Below, piece by piece: positions 1 to 9,231 of a stretch of DNA of 64,000 nt (the stretch's first letter is position 1; each line of letters starts with the position of its first letter). Below the pieces are notes generated by a model. The model searched no databases, was not told the DNA's origin, and worked only from the letters and a program-made list of their open reading frames with translations. The translations under genes were made by a program, and so were the position numbers. This stretch comes from Aphodosoma sp045126975 (GTDB taxonomy: Bacteria > Bacteroidota > Bacteroidia > Bacteroidales > Paludibacteraceae): the NCBI GenBank assembly GCA_045126975.1, contig JBGVPL010000025.1, positions 1-64,000 on the forward strand. Reading direction: 5' to 3'.

Positions 1-147
1 TCTATATCTTAAAATTGACTTCTCTCCAAACGAACCAAAACTTGACTCGTATCTCCCCGTATAAATCCAAGACTTTATTTTTTCAAAATAAAATAAAGGA
101 AATACAGAAAAAAGATTCCCAATTATTTTCAATATAAATCTAATCAT
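1..147 (-). CDS. Acyltransferase, hexapeptide-repeat type, N-terminal part only
   Basis: An ATG at 147 opens a frame that runs without a stop to the window edge (49 codons). It overlaps the stop of the glycosyltransferase gene upstream by 8 nt. The peptide has a hydrophobic start followed by a segment of the form IYTGRYESSFGSFGEKS. That resembles the N-terminus of left-handed beta-helix O-acetyltransferases of polysaccharide loci, where a Y-x-G and a SFG-type turn precede the hexapeptide repeats. The catalytic part is outside the window, so the family call is an inference from a short segment and position in the operon. Confidence 0.5.
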   Translation of the reverse strand, partial: MIRFILKIIGNLFSVFPLFYFEKIKSWIYTGRYESSFGSFGEKSILRYR

Positions 148-1309
148 TTTTTATTAAATCTTTATAAATACACTTCATTCTAGCAACAATACTACTCCAC
201 GATTTAGGTCCATCAACATATTCTTTTCTAATATTTTTAGCAAAACTTGTTAACATATCATTTCTAGATAATAACATAAAAATAGCCTTTCTTAAAACAT
301 CCACATTATTTGGTTCTATAATCAGACCTAATTCATTATGCAAAACCATTTCAGGCAAAGCTCCAACATCTGTTGCTATAACAGGTTTATTAAATGCATA
401 AGCCGACATAATAACTCCACTCTGTGTTGCATCCTTATACGGACAAATAACAAATTTAGATTTTTGAATTAAAACAGCAAGTTCTTCATCTGGAATAAAT
501 CTATTAATCAAAATTATATTAGGATTATTTAAATACTTTGACACGTCAAAATCAAAATCACCTCGACCTGCAATAATTAACTTAGTTTTAACATCTACAT
601 TTTGTAAATCAAAAAATGCAGGTAATAAAATATCCAATCCTTTATGAGATGTAATTTGTCCAAAAAATAAAACATAATCTTCTACGGAATCTCGTTCTAA
701 TTTATAAATATTGAGATAAGAATAAATACTTAAAGCACTAATATAAATATTTTTTTTATATAATTTATTTAATTCTATAAAAGATTCTTTTTGAGATTTA
801 TTCAAGATAATAAAATTTTTTAATATTTTAAATGCCAAATATCTATTAAACAAAATTGATTTACGATTTGCGATACTACAAGAATGAGGTATTGGATCAT
901 GAACTGTTAAAACTATTTTTTTTCTAAAAATATATAATAACCATTCATAATAATTAGGAAATTCGGTCAAATGAATCACATCATACTTACCACGAACCAA
1001 AAACAATAACAGCTTTATTGTAACAATAAAACTACGAAAAGAATAATGCCTATTAATATTTCTATTAATAACATAACATCTATCTATATTAATTATTTCA
1101 TTAAATTTAGTAATTTCAGGATATATTTTTGCTGAAAATATACCTGATTTAGGATAAAATTTACTAATATTTATAGCAGCTCCTTTTAATCTATTTTTAG
1201 TTATAGGAATAAAATAATCAATAGAAATATCTTCTTCTGCTTGCATATAAGACAAATAAGATAAATCTACGTCTGAAAAATATATAGGTGATATATAAGC
1301 TATTTTCAT
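140..1309 (-). CDS. Glycosyltransferase, GT4-like (GT-B fold)
   Basis: This 389-aa protein would transfer a sugar from a nucleotide-sugar donor to the growing lipid-linked repeat unit at the inner face of the cytoplasmic membrane. The N-terminal half starts with MKIAYISPIY, a Rossmann-like strand, and has the acceptor-domain pattern YDVIHLTEFPN and VLTVHDPIPH. The C-terminal half contains the donor-domain pattern LFFGQITSHKGLDILLPA, then LIIAGRG, then a segment ending SAYAFNKPVIATDVGALPE. The usual E-x7-E is replaced by a TQSG-type start, as in some exopolysaccharide transferases. There is no signal peptide. It lies 17 nt downstream of the pyruvyltransferase gene. Donor and acceptor sugars cannot be told. 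Confidence 0.85.
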   Translation of the reverse strand: MKIAYISPIYFSDVDLSYLSYMQAEEDISIDYFIPITKNRLKGAAINISKFYPKSGIFSAKIYPEITKFNEIINIDRCYVINRNINRHYSFRSFIVTIKLLLFLVRGKYDVIHLTEFPNYYEWLLYIFRKKIVLTVHDPIPHSCSIANRKSILFNRYLAFKILKNFIILNKSQKESFIELNKLYKKNIYISALSIYSYLNIYKLERDSVEDYVLFFGQITSHKGLDILLPAFFDLQNVDVKTKLIIAGRGDFDFDVSKYLNNPNIILINRFIPDEELAVLIQKSKFVICPYKDATQSGVIMSAYAFNKPVIATDVGALPEMVLHNELGLIIEPNNVDVLRKAIFMLLSRNDMLTSFAKNIRKEYVDGPKSWSSIVARMKCIYKDLIKND

Positions 1310-1326
1310 ACAATAATTAAATTAAA

Positions 1327-2547
1327 TTAATCTATTATTTTTGTAATATTATTCATCATATCAATATATCTATCATAATACAACTTAGAAAAATTTTCAC
1401 TTCCTTTAAAATTAACAATCTTATTAAAAACAAATTCTGCTGATGGTGCTATAAATCCTTTTTTCAAACAAGATACTCTATACTCTAATAATTTTGCCTC
1501 CTTCAAGACATGATATATTTTACTTGTATATTCATTAACAGACAAACCTCTAAATCTTTTTAAGCCATAATTATCAAAACTAAAAAATGGAATGTTATTA
1601 TGTAAACAAACAACTATTGGATGCATATTGTGTCCTATATAACCTTTTGAATATTTAATTAAAGCATACCAATCTAAAGGATTTAATGGAGAAGGAATTT
1701 CATAACCCAAATTATGGTTAAACAATAAACCTTGAGGAAAAGGCAAAGCAACACAAGCAATATTATTCAATTTTGCCATTTTTTGAAATTCTTCAAGCCA
1801 GTGCACTGACACTGTTTTAGAATTTAAAAAACTTAATAAACAATATTTTTCAGGGAGATGATATTTTTCTAAAATATATTCTTTTGAAGGTATTAATTTT
1901 TCACAATTAAAATTAAATGCAAAAACAGGATCTGGAGTTACTTTTGGTGATAATTTGCCTTTTGTAATTGTCTTATACATCTCTTTTGTCCACGTATCCC
2001 TCACTGAAACATACGAAAATACATTCAAACAATCTCTCATTTTCTTTTTTTCAAAAGGTAAAAACAATCGATAATTAGAATCCTGAGATGATGCCGACAT
2101 AATAACCATAGGGATACGCCTTTCCAAATATGATGAAAAAGTTCCCCAAAAAGGATTAGGAAAAACTCTATCAGAAGTAGTTTTTACAATAGTGAAAATT
2201 CTTTTAGTTGGAAAATATAATCTTTCTAGCCAAGAATGATGTTGCGCTACAGCATCACTTCCTATTATAACAGCGTCTATTCCTAACTTATTTATAACCA
2301 TTGCTATTTCTTCTAAAGAAGAACAATATCTAGTTAAAGGCATATATCGCTCTCTAAACTCTTTATAACATTCATAAACATTCTTTGGTGTTACTTTTTT
2401 ATAAAAATCAACAAAATCTTTTGCCTCATAATTAATAACAAAAGGCTCATACCCTTTCTTTTTTAAATATCCTATAGTTGATAATATTTGTAAATTAGCA
2501 CCATAATTACATGCTGAATGATACGCTAAAATTCCAACTTTTTTCAT
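1327..2547 (-). CDS. Polysaccharide pyruvyl transferase family protein
   Basis: The N-terminus MKKVGILAYHSACNYGANLQ matches the start of PS_pyruv_trans proteins (CsaB/WcaK type), which add ketal-linked pyruvate from phosphoenolpyruvate to a sugar. Later blocks fit the family: a GSDAVAQ segment near residue 90, VSVRDTW near 180 and GHNMHP near 305. An ATG 24 nt upstream (2571) is also in frame, but it would overlap the preceding acyltransferase gene by 20 nt. I prefer the start at 2547, which leaves a 4-nt gap and begins directly at the conserved strand. Its product would give the surface glycan a negatively charged substituent. Confidence 0.78.
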   Translation of the reverse strand: MKKVGILAYHSACNYGANLQILSTIGYLKKKGYEPFVINYEAKDFVDFYKKVTPKNVYECYKEFRERYMPLTRYCSSLEEIAMVINKLGIDAVIIGSDAVAQHHSWLERLYFPTKRIFTIVKTTSDRVFPNPFWGTFSSYLERRIPMVIMSASSQDSNYRLFLPFEKKKMRDCLNVFSYVSVRDTWTKEMYKTITKGKLSPKVTPDPVFAFNFNCEKLIPSKEYILEKYHLPEKYCLLSFLNSKTVSVHWLEEFQKMAKLNNIACVALPFPQGLLFNHNLGYEIPSPLNPLDWYALIKYSKGYIGHNMHPIVVCLHNNIPFFSFDNYGLKRFRGLSVNEYTSKIYHVLKEAKLLEYRVSCLKKGFIAPSAEFVFNKIVNFKGSENFSKLYYDRYIDMMNNITKIID

Positions 2548-2551
2548 TTTT

Positions 2552-3085
2552 TCATTTTCCTTGATATCCATATTTCCACTCTTTTTTATCTCTATAACCT
2601 ATAATTTTTGCAGGAATACCAGCTACTATTGCATAAGGAGGAACATTCTTAGTTACAACTGCATTCGAAGCTACTATAGCACCTTCCCCAATAACCACTC
2701 CAGGTAAAATTATACTACGACAACAAATCCAAGCATATTTATCTATAAAAACTTTAGCCCCTTTACCACAAAAATTAACATCATTATAATCATGATTAAG
2801 AGACCAAATTATAGCCTCATAAGCAATAACAACATTATCTCCTATTTCTAAACCAACCCGCCCATCTAATAATACTTTAGGCCCTACAGAAACACCATTA
2901 CCAATTTTTATTCCTTTTGGATTTCTAATATGAAAACCCTCATAAAAAGTAACGTTAAATCCTACTGATACACCAAATATTTTTAAAAAAATATTTCTAA
3001 CTTTTTTACTTGGAAAATATGCAACAACATAATTCAATGCCCACCAAACAAAATTAGACCATATTAATTTTAATTTTTTTTTCAT
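2552..3085 (-). CDS. Acyltransferase with left-handed beta-helix (WcaF/Maa type)
   Basis: The 177-aa protein is the usual length for the small hexapeptide acetyltransferases that move an acetyl group from acetyl-CoA to a sugar hydroxyl. Repeats of the form [IV]-G-x4 run through the chain (IGNGVSVG, IGDNVVIA, LPGVVIGEGAIVASNAVV). NHDYND near residue 95 supplies the expected active-site His. The end AIVAGIPAKIIG is typical of the family. The N-terminal 35 residues are hydrophobic and probably sit on the membrane. The ATG overlaps the stop of the mannose-6-phosphate isomerase gene by 4 nt, so translation is probably coupled. Confidence 0.85.
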   Translation of the reverse strand: MKKKLKLIWSNFVWWALNYVVAYFPSKKVRNIFLKIFGVSVGFNVTFYEGFHIRNPKGIKIGNGVSVGPKVLLDGRVGLEIGDNVVIAYEAIIWSLNHDYNDVNFCGKGAKVFIDKYAWICCRSIILPGVVIGEGAIVASNAVVTKNVPPYAIVAGIPAKIIGYRDKKEWKYGYQGK

Positions 3086-4038
3086 TTTGGAATTATTATT
3101 AATACTTTAGCTTTATTTGATTTTACAATAAAACACTCAACACAAGAAGCAGGAACTAGTAAGGACTCCATATACATCACTTCACCATCCTCGTTTTTAT
3201 AAGAATATGAAAATGCACCATCAACGCAAGTTAAAATAAAACATGTATCAAAAATATTAAAAACATATTCAGAATCTAAAAACAAGGAATAAATATCAAA
3301 ATTCTTAGTACTTATTGCTTGCTGTAATTTACCATCAAAACAAATTTTTTGTTTACAATTAACGATATACTCAAAATTAATTGCCCCAAGAGCCTTATCG
3401 GTATGCAACTCTCGCAATTGCCCCAAATCATTTCTACGATTATAATCAAAAATTCTATATGTAATATCAGATGATTGCTGTATTTCTAAAATTAAATTTC
3501 GAGCACCTATTCCATGAATTGTACCTGATGGTATATAAAATAAATCACCTTTAGTAACAGAAATTTTATTCAACAACAACTCAATATTCGAATTATTAAC
3601 ACTATCTAAATATTGCTCTTTTGATACCAATTGACTAAAGCCCGCATAAATAAAAGAATCATTAGCCTCCAACACATACCACAATTCATTTTTACCTACT
3701 GCGTTATCTCCAAAAACTTTTTTCGCATTAAAATCATCTGGATGTACTTGTATTGATAAATTATCATTCGCATCAATCAACTTAAACAATAAGGGAAATC
3801 TATTTCCATACTTTAAATAGATAACTTCACCTACAAGTTTTTCTTTATATTTTTTTATTAAAGAACGTAAAGTTTGTTCACGAAAAAATCCATTTTCAAC
3901 AATACTTTCATCTCCATCTACATCAGAAATACACCAAACCTCCCCTATTTTTTCATCAGAGGGATGAATATATTTTAATCTATCTCCACCCCAAATTTTA
4001 TATTTAATAACTGGTTTAAATTTTAACGGATACAACAT
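3082..4038 (-). CDS. manA: Mannose-6-phosphate isomerase, class I
   Basis: It interconverts fructose 6-phosphate and mannose 6-phosphate, the entry to GDP-mannose and related sugars. The zinc site is readable: QVHPDD near residue 105, KNELWYV near 120 (Glu) and SGTIHGIGA near 180 (His). The stretch QQSSDITYRIFDYNR near 195 holds the catalytic Arg. At 318 aa it has the length of the short bacterial class I enzymes. It lies between the polymerase gene (2-nt gap) and the acyltransferase (4-nt overlap), so it is probably the copy dedicated to this polysaccharide and suggests a mannose-derived sugar in the repeat unit. Confidence 0.88.
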   Translation of the reverse strand: MLYPLKFKPVIKYKIWGGDRLKYIHPSDEKIGEVWCISDVDGDESIVENGFFREQTLRSLIKKYKEKLVGEVIYLKYGNRFPLLFKLIDANDNLSIQVHPDDFNAKKVFGDNAVGKNELWYVLEANDSFIYAGFSQLVSKEQYLDSVNNSNIELLLNKISVTKGDLFYIPSGTIHGIGARNLILEIQQSSDITYRIFDYNRRNDLGQLRELHTDKALGAINFEYIVNCKQKICFDGKLQQAISTKNFDIYSLFLDSEYVFNIFDTCFILTCVDGAFSYSYKNEDGEVMYMESLLVPASCVECFIVKSNKAKVLIIIPK

Positions 4039-4040
4039 AA

Positions 4041-5243
4041 CTAATCATTATTTATATTCAACTGCTCACGCTCAATCAAAGCAAAAAACGCACCTAAGGA
4101 AAAACAAACTAAAACCATCCACGGATATATCACAACATGAGATATACACATCAAAACAAACACAATTATATATAATTGAAACACAGACGACACATACATA
4201 CTTTTACTTCGATTCAATTGAATAAATAAGATAAATAATAAAAATATAATACAAATTAAAACAAAAAAAGACAAAAAGCCATAATCATAAATAATTTCTA
4301 AAAAATCATTATGTGCAGATAAAAATAATACAGAATCGTTCATTACGGCATTGTCACCATGTCCTAATAATAAACCAATAAAATCTGATTGAAATATCAA
4401 TCGTATAGTTTCTGCCCAAACATCAAATCGTCCAGAACCTTCATCTTCTCCTATATTCTCAAATCTATCAAAAATATAATTATCTCCATACGTTCCCAAA
4501 AAATAAAACAAATAAGAAAAAAAAGCAATTATGACTAAAAAAAACAAACATTTAACAAACAAATTTTGCTTTGATCCTTTTAACATATAATAAACATATC
4601 CACCAAAAGATAAAGTAAAAGCAACAATACCTGCACGTTTCATACTAGAAAACAAAACAACTAGAACAAGTAAAATAGCAATAACATTAAAAAACTTAAA
4701 TCTATTAACCATTATCAATGGTAAAATAAATAATACCCAATATGCAACACCTATATGTTGTCCTCCATCCAACAAAATAGCTACGCTAAAAATAGAAAAA
4801 TAACCATATACTAAAAATAGAAATAAAACCCAAACCCCTAAATCAAAACAATATGTCAACCCATTCCTTTTTACATATAAATATGAAATTAATAGTAAAA
4901 CAAATGGCAACATATTTTTAATAAAAGAAAAGAGTAATCCTTTAATATTTATATCCAAATCTGAAAAAATAAAGGATGAAAAAAATATAAAAAAATAAAA
5001 TATCCCAAACAAAAAAATTATTTTTCCAATTCTAAATACATGACATCTAAATAAATCCTTAAATACAAAAAATAAATATGGCAAAGAAAAAGCAAACAAT
5101 AACATAGTAAAAAGAATTACATACTTACTATTCCCTTCTTCTAATATATTATCCATATTACTTAAATTAAAAAAGGAAAACAAAACTAACAAAAAAAATA
5201 TAAATGAAAAATATATATTTTCCAACAAACTTACTTTTACCAT
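4041..5243 (-). CDS. wzy: O-antigen polymerase/ligase family membrane protein (Wzy-like)
   Basis: The 400-aa protein has about ten to twelve hydrophobic segments. A large loop near residues 270-310 contains SGRFDVWAETI and then SAHNDFLEIIYDYG, the H-N-D-x-L-E pattern of the Wzy_C/O-antigen ligase superfamily. These proteins join undecaprenyl-linked repeat units, or attach the polymer to lipid A core, on the periplasmic side. Polymerase and ligase cannot be separated by sequence reading alone. The position between Wzx and the sugar-modifying genes favours polymerase. The gene is strongly AT-rich, like its neighbours below 6.6 kb. Confidence 0.8.
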   Translation of the reverse strand: MVKVSLLENIYFSFIFFLLVLFSFFNLSNMDNILEEGNSKYVILFTMLLFAFSLPYLFFVFKDLFRCHVFRIGKIIFLFGIFYFFIFFSSFIFSDLDINIKGLLFSFIKNMLPFVLLLISYLYVKRNGLTYCFDLGVWVLFLFLVYGYFSIFSVAILLDGGQHIGVAYWVLFILPLIMVNRFKFFNVIAILLVLVVLFSSMKRAGIVAFTLSFGGYVYYMLKGSKQNLFVKCLFFLVIIAFFSYLFYFLGTYGDNYIFDRFENIGEDEGSGRFDVWAETIRLIFQSDFIGLLLGHGDNAVMNDSVLFLSAHNDFLEIIYDYGFLSFFVLICIIFLLFILFIQLNRSKSMYVSSVFQLYIIVFVLMCISHVVIYPWMVLVCFSLGAFFALIEREQLNINND

Positions 5244-5253
5244 AAAAATTCTT

Positions 5254-6594
5254 TTAACGTAATATTTTTCTTATTTTTATTACATCTAACCAACCCAACA
5301 ACAAACATTTCATTTGAGATTTAAATAATAATCTATAATCAGAAATAAAAATATGAGCAAAACAACCTGATACGAAAGTCGCAACTATAGATATATAAGC
5401 ACAAGCAATTATTCCATATTTAGGAATAAAAAATAAATTTAACCCAATACAAACTATACAACCTAATAAATTTCTATAAATAACATTTTTTTGTTTTTTT
5501 TCTATAATAATAATTTGTCCTGAAGTGTAAGCTAATGCCATACCAACAGATTTAAATATCATAATTTGTAAAATTGGCACAGCTAAAAGATATTTCTCTC
5601 CAAAAGAATACAAAACTATCCAATACGACAGAAATGAAACTATACAAGAAATAATGAAGGTAAACCAAACAGTTACATTTTGAAAAAATTGAATTTTAAT
5701 TTTATATTCTTTTTCATTTACATCTCTTAATTTAACTAACATTGGGGTTATTGTCTGAGATATCATCATTGGCACAAAAAGAACTATCTCCACAAATTTT
5801 GCAGCAACAGAAAATTGACCAACAGATTCCATATCTATCATATTACCTATCATAACTTGATCTATACGCTGATAAATAATAACTGCCGCTGCAGATAACA
5901 TTAAAGGAAATGATTGTTGCAAAATATATTTAGCAATACGTCTATCATATCTCCATAATGAAATTGAACCAATTTTTGTTTGATAAGCTAAAACATAACC
6001 TGCGTATAATAATACAAGATCAAATATAACTGCAATTATAAATACCCAAAGAGGAGCTTTTAATAATAAAAGAATAACCTTAACACAAGCACCCAATAAA
6101 GTTCTGGAGATCTCGGATTTAACAATATATTCATTCCAAACAATAGAAGTAAAATAACTACGAATAACATTAAAACAATTTAATATAATTGACAATGAAT
6201 ACAATGTAATCAGTGATATAGTAAAATTATCCGATTCAAAAAACAAAGCAGTAACAACAACAAGAATAATAGTTACCAATGCTAATAGTAATTTCAATCT
6301 AAAAACTGTACCTAAAATTAAATTAACATCAGTCTCTTTTTTTGACATTTCTCTTACTTCAATTCCATCCATTCCAAATGATGCAAAAATTTGAAATAAA
6401 GAAACATAACTAATCACATAACTCATCAACCCATATTGCTCTGGACCTAAGTAACGAGCGACAAGAATACCTACAAAAAGACTACCAAGAAGTGTTACAA
6501 CTTTTCCTAACACTGCCCAATACAGATTACGAAACACTTTCTTCTTTGTCTCTGATGCACCTACTTTAGATAATATTTTATCTAACAATCCCAT
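5254..6594 (-). CDS. wzx: Oligosaccharide flippase (Wzx, MOP superfamily)
   Basis: This 446-aa integral membrane protein has about 12-14 hydrophobic segments. Its N-terminal pattern, NLYWAVLGKVVTLLGSLFVG followed by ARYLGPEQYGLMSY, is characteristic of polysaccharide flippases that turn undecaprenyl-diphosphate-linked repeat units across the inner membrane. It sits directly upstream of the polymerase gene (10-nt gap) and 7 nt downstream of rfbB, so the Wzx/Wzy pair is complete. A second MOP protein at 10177-11559 belongs to the same locus; this one has the better Wzx signature and position. Confidence 0.87.
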   Translation of the reverse strand: MGLLDKILSKVGASETKKKVFRNLYWAVLGKVVTLLGSLFVGILVARYLGPEQYGLMSYVISYVSLFQIFASFGMDGIEVREMSKKETDVNLILGTVFRLKLLLALVTIILVVVTALFFESDNFTISLITLYSLSIILNCFNVIRSYFTSIVWNEYIVKSEISRTLLGACVKVILLLLKAPLWVFIIAVIFDLVLLYAGYVLAYQTKIGSISLWRYDRRIAKYILQQSFPLMLSAAAVIIYQRIDQVMIGNMIDMESVGQFSVAAKFVEIVLFVPMMISQTITPMLVKLRDVNEKEYKIKIQFFQNVTVWFTFIISCIVSFLSYWIVLYSFGEKYLLAVPILQIMIFKSVGMALAYTSGQIIIIEKKQKNVIYRNLLGCIVCIGLNLFFIPKYGIIACAYISIVATFVSGCFAHIFISDYRLLFKSQMKCLLLGWLDVIKIRKILR

Positions 6595-6601
6595 ACATTA
6601 G

Positions 6602-7735
6602 CTATCTACCCTTATACATCTCCTCATAGTACTTTTCGTACTCGCCTGATGTGATATTGTCCATCCATTCTTGGTTGTCGAGATACCAGCGTACTGTTTT
6701 TTCGATGCCTTCCTCAAATTGCAATGATGGTTCCCAACCTAATTCTTTTTGTAATTTTGTTGAATCTATTGCATAACGAGCGTCATGACCTAGTCGGTCT
6801 GTTACATACGTAATCAACTCCAATGAATGACCTTCTGGATTACCAAGTATTCTATCTACGGTTTTTATCATCACCTTAATGAGGTCAATATTTTTCCATT
6901 CATTGAATCCACCTATATTATAAGTATCTGCAATAGTTCCATTATGGAAGATTACATCTATTGCACGTGCATGGTCTTCTACGAATAACCAATCACGCAC
7001 ATTCTCTCCTTTACCATACACTGGTAGCGGTTTACGATGACGAATATTATTTATAAACAACGGTATCAATTTTTCAGGGAATTGATATGGTCCATAGTTA
7101 TTTGAACAATTCGTTACAATTGTTGGCATACCGTATGTATCATGGAACGCACGCACAAAATGGTCTGATGATGCTTTTGATGCTGAATATGGTGAGTGAG
7201 GATTGTATTTTGTTGTTTCATAGAAGAAATCATCACCATACGCTTTATGTCCTTCTGAAGATGCCACTGTTTTGAATGGTGGCTCTATTCCCTCTGGACG
7301 ATTCATCTCTAATGCTCCATAAACCTCATCTGTAGAAATATGATAAAAACGTTTACCTTCATACTTCTCTGGTTGTGCTTCCCAATATAGTTTTGCAGCT
7401 TGAAGAAGCGACAATGTTCCCATCACATTAGTACGTGCAAATGTAAATGGGTCTTTTATACTTCTATCCACATGACTTTCTGCTGCCAAATGGATAATTC
7501 CATCTACATGCTCATCTTGCATCAATTGATAGAATGCATCAAAATCACAAATATCCATTCTCACAAATTTATAATTTGACTTATCTTCTATATCTTTAAG
7601 ATTAGCAAGATTACCTGCGTATGTGAGTTTATCTACATTAATGATATTATACTCTGGATATTTGTTTACAAACAAACGTACTACGTGTGAGCCAATAAAA
7701 CCAGCTCCACCTGTGATAACTATATTACGTTTCAT
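6602..7735 (-). CDS. rfbB: dTDP-glucose 4,6-dehydratase
   Basis: It converts dTDP-D-glucose to dTDP-4-dehydro-6-deoxy-D-glucose, the second step to dTDP-L-rhamnose. It is an extended SDR enzyme. The NAD site TGGAGFIGSH is near residue 10, the active-site segment STDEVYG near 135 holds the Thr-Asp-Glu triad, and YSASKASSDH near 180 gives the Y-x3-K pair. The product is 377 aa, slightly longer than the usual 350-360; the extra residues appear to be a loop around 145-175. It is part of the rfbA-C-D-B run and contrasts in base composition with the AT-rich genes downstream. Confidence 0.96.
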   Translation of the reverse strand: MKRNIVITGGAGFIGSHVVRLFVNKYPEYNIINVDKLTYAGNLANLKDIEDKSNYKFVRMDICDFDAFYQLMQDEHVDGIIHLAAESHVDRSIKDPFTFARTNVMGTLSLLQAAKLYWEAQPEKYEGKRFYHISTDEVYGALEMNRPEGIEPPFKTVASSEGHKAYGDDFFYETTKYNPHSPYSASKASSDHFVRAFHDTYGMPTIVTNCSNNYGPYQFPEKLIPLFINNIRHRKPLPVYGKGENVRDWLFVEDHARAIDVIFHNGTIADTYNIGGFNEWKNIDLIKVMIKTVDRILGNPEGHSLELITYVTDRLGHDARYAIDSTKLQKELGWEPSLQFEEGIEKTVRWYLDNQEWMDNITSGEYEKYYEEMYKGR

Positions 7736-7776
7736 ATTTTAGATTTTTAGAATTAGACACGAGATATGAGATTATT
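7735..7776. repeat. Heptad tract between rfbB and rfbD (6 units)
   Basis: Seven-nt periodic, with units such as GATTTTT, GACACGA, GATATGA and GATTATT. It runs from the rfbB start into the last codons of rfbD. The GACACGA units are the reverse complement of the TCTCGTG family elsewhere. Confidence 0.65.
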
Positions 7777-8646
7777 AATACATTTTCTTAGTGAATCTGT
7801 CCAATATGGGACTTCTACACCAAATATTTCTTTTATTTTTGTTTTGTCAAGCACTGAATACGATGGTCGTTTCACTGGACTTGGAAATTCGTCACTATGG
7901 CATGGCAGAACATCACAATCTGTCGTTCCATTATATTCTGCTATCATCTTAGTAAAATCGTACCACGAACAAACTCCTTCATTTGAATAGTGATAAACAC
8001 CAACCTGACTACCATCAAATTTTGCTATCACCTCTTCTATTGCTTTTGCTAAATCATATGCATACGTCGGTGTTCCTACTTGGTCGAATACAACTTTCAA
8101 CTGTGGTTTTGTTGCAGTAAGATTCATCATTGTCTTACAGAAGTTTTTACCAAACTCAGAATACAACCATGCTGTACGAATAATCACATAATCACAACCA
8201 ATAGCTTGTATTCGTTGCTCTCCATGTAATTTTGTCATACCATACACTCCTGTAGGCGTTCCTTCCTGGTCTTCCCTACATGGCACATTATATGGCTCTT
8301 TTCCAAACACATAATCAGTTGAAATCTGAATAAGCAAACCTCCAACATCTTTCATTGCTTTCGCAAGGTTTTCTGGTGCCTCGGCATTCAATTTTTCTGC
8401 CAATTCTCCATTTATCTCTGCTGCATCTACATTTGTATAAGCTGCGCAATTGACTATAACATCAACTTTATTAGCAACCACACATTGACACACAGAATCC
8501 AAATCGGTTATATCAAGATACGTTGTTTCTACGCCTTCAACCTGATTTACATCAGTAAAAATATAATTATCACCACTATTTTTAGCAATAATGCGCATCT
8601 CGTTACCGAGTTGACCATTTGCTCCTGTTACAAGTATTGTTTTCAT
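7753..8646 (-). CDS. rfbD: dTDP-4-dehydrorhamnose reductase
   Basis: It makes the last step of dTDP-L-rhamnose synthesis, NAD(P)H-dependent reduction at C4. The Rossmann motif VTGANGQLGNE is at residue 5, STDYVFG near 112 and the Y-x3-K pair in YGMTKLHGE near 135. At 297 aa it is of normal length. It starts 1 nt after rfbC ends. Its last codons (NNLISRV) are written by a tract of 7-nt periodicity that continues past the stop to the rfbB start, so the C-terminal tail is probably recent and dispensable. Confidence 0.96.
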   Translation of the reverse strand: MKTILVTGANGQLGNEMRIIAKNSGDNYIFTDVNQVEGVETTYLDITDLDSVCQCVVANKVDVIVNCAAYTNVDAAEINGELAEKLNAEAPENLAKAMKDVGGLLIQISTDYVFGKEPYNVPCREDQEGTPTGVYGMTKLHGEQRIQAIGCDYVIIRTAWLYSEFGKNFCKTMMNLTATKPQLKVVFDQVGTPTYAYDLAKAIEEVIAKFDGSQVGVYHYSNEGVCSWYDFTKMIAEYNGTTDCDVLPCHSDEFPSPVKRPSYSVLDKTKIKEIFGVEVPYWTDSLRKCINNLISRV

Positions 8647-8647
8647 C

Positions 8648-9229
8648 TCACTTAAATTCAGGATAAAGATTTACATTATAATCAAATGGCGAATCAAATT
8701 CATTAAAAAATACATGCTTAGTATCTTTATCTGATAAAATTGCTTTTTCCATTGGTATTTTCCAATCTATACCGAAAGATGTATCTTTAATATTTACCCC
8801 ACCATCTGCTTCTGGGGCATAGAAATTATCACACTTATATTGAAAAACAGCTGTCTCGCTTAACACAACAAAACCATGAGCAAATCCTCGAGGTACAAAA
8901 AATTGTCTATGATTTTCTTCACTCAACTCAACAGCTACATGTTGTCCGTATGTAGGTGAACCCTTACGAATATCAACTGCAACATCAAGCACTCGACCTT
9001 TCACACAACGCACCAATTTACTTTGTGAAAATGGAGGGCGTTGAAAGTGCAAACCTCGCATCACACCATAACTTGACATACTTTCGTTATCTTGCACAAA
9101 GTTCACTTTACGAACTTTCTCGTCAAATTCCCTTTGTGAAAAACTTTCAAAAAAATATCCACGCGAATCCTTAAATATTTTTGGTTCTATTATAACCAAA
9201 CCTTCTATCGCAGTTTTTATTACTTCCAT
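8648..9229 (-). CDS. rfbC: dTDP-4-dehydrorhamnose 3,5-epimerase
   Basis: This cupin-fold enzyme epimerises C3 and C5 of the dTDP-4-keto-6-deoxy sugar. Motifs are FKDSRGYFFESF near residue 20, FVQDNESMSSYGVMRGLHFQ near 47-66 (substrate Arg and His) and PRGFAHGFVVLSE near 120. A TTG at 9235 is in frame two codons upstream. The ATG at 9229 gives the conserved N-terminus MEVIKTAIEG and leaves 2 nt after the rfbA stop, so I take 9229 as the start (193 aa). Confidence 0.95.
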   Translation of the reverse strand: MEVIKTAIEGLVIIEPKIFKDSRGYFFESFSQREFDEKVRKVNFVQDNESMSSYGVMRGLHFQRPPFSQSKLVRCVKGRVLDVAVDIRKGSPTYGQHVAVELSEENHRQFFVPRGFAHGFVVLSETAVFQYKCDNFYAPEADGGVNIKDTSFGIDWKIPMEKAILSDKDTKHVFFNEFDSPFDYNVNLYPEFK

Positions 9230-9231
9230 TA

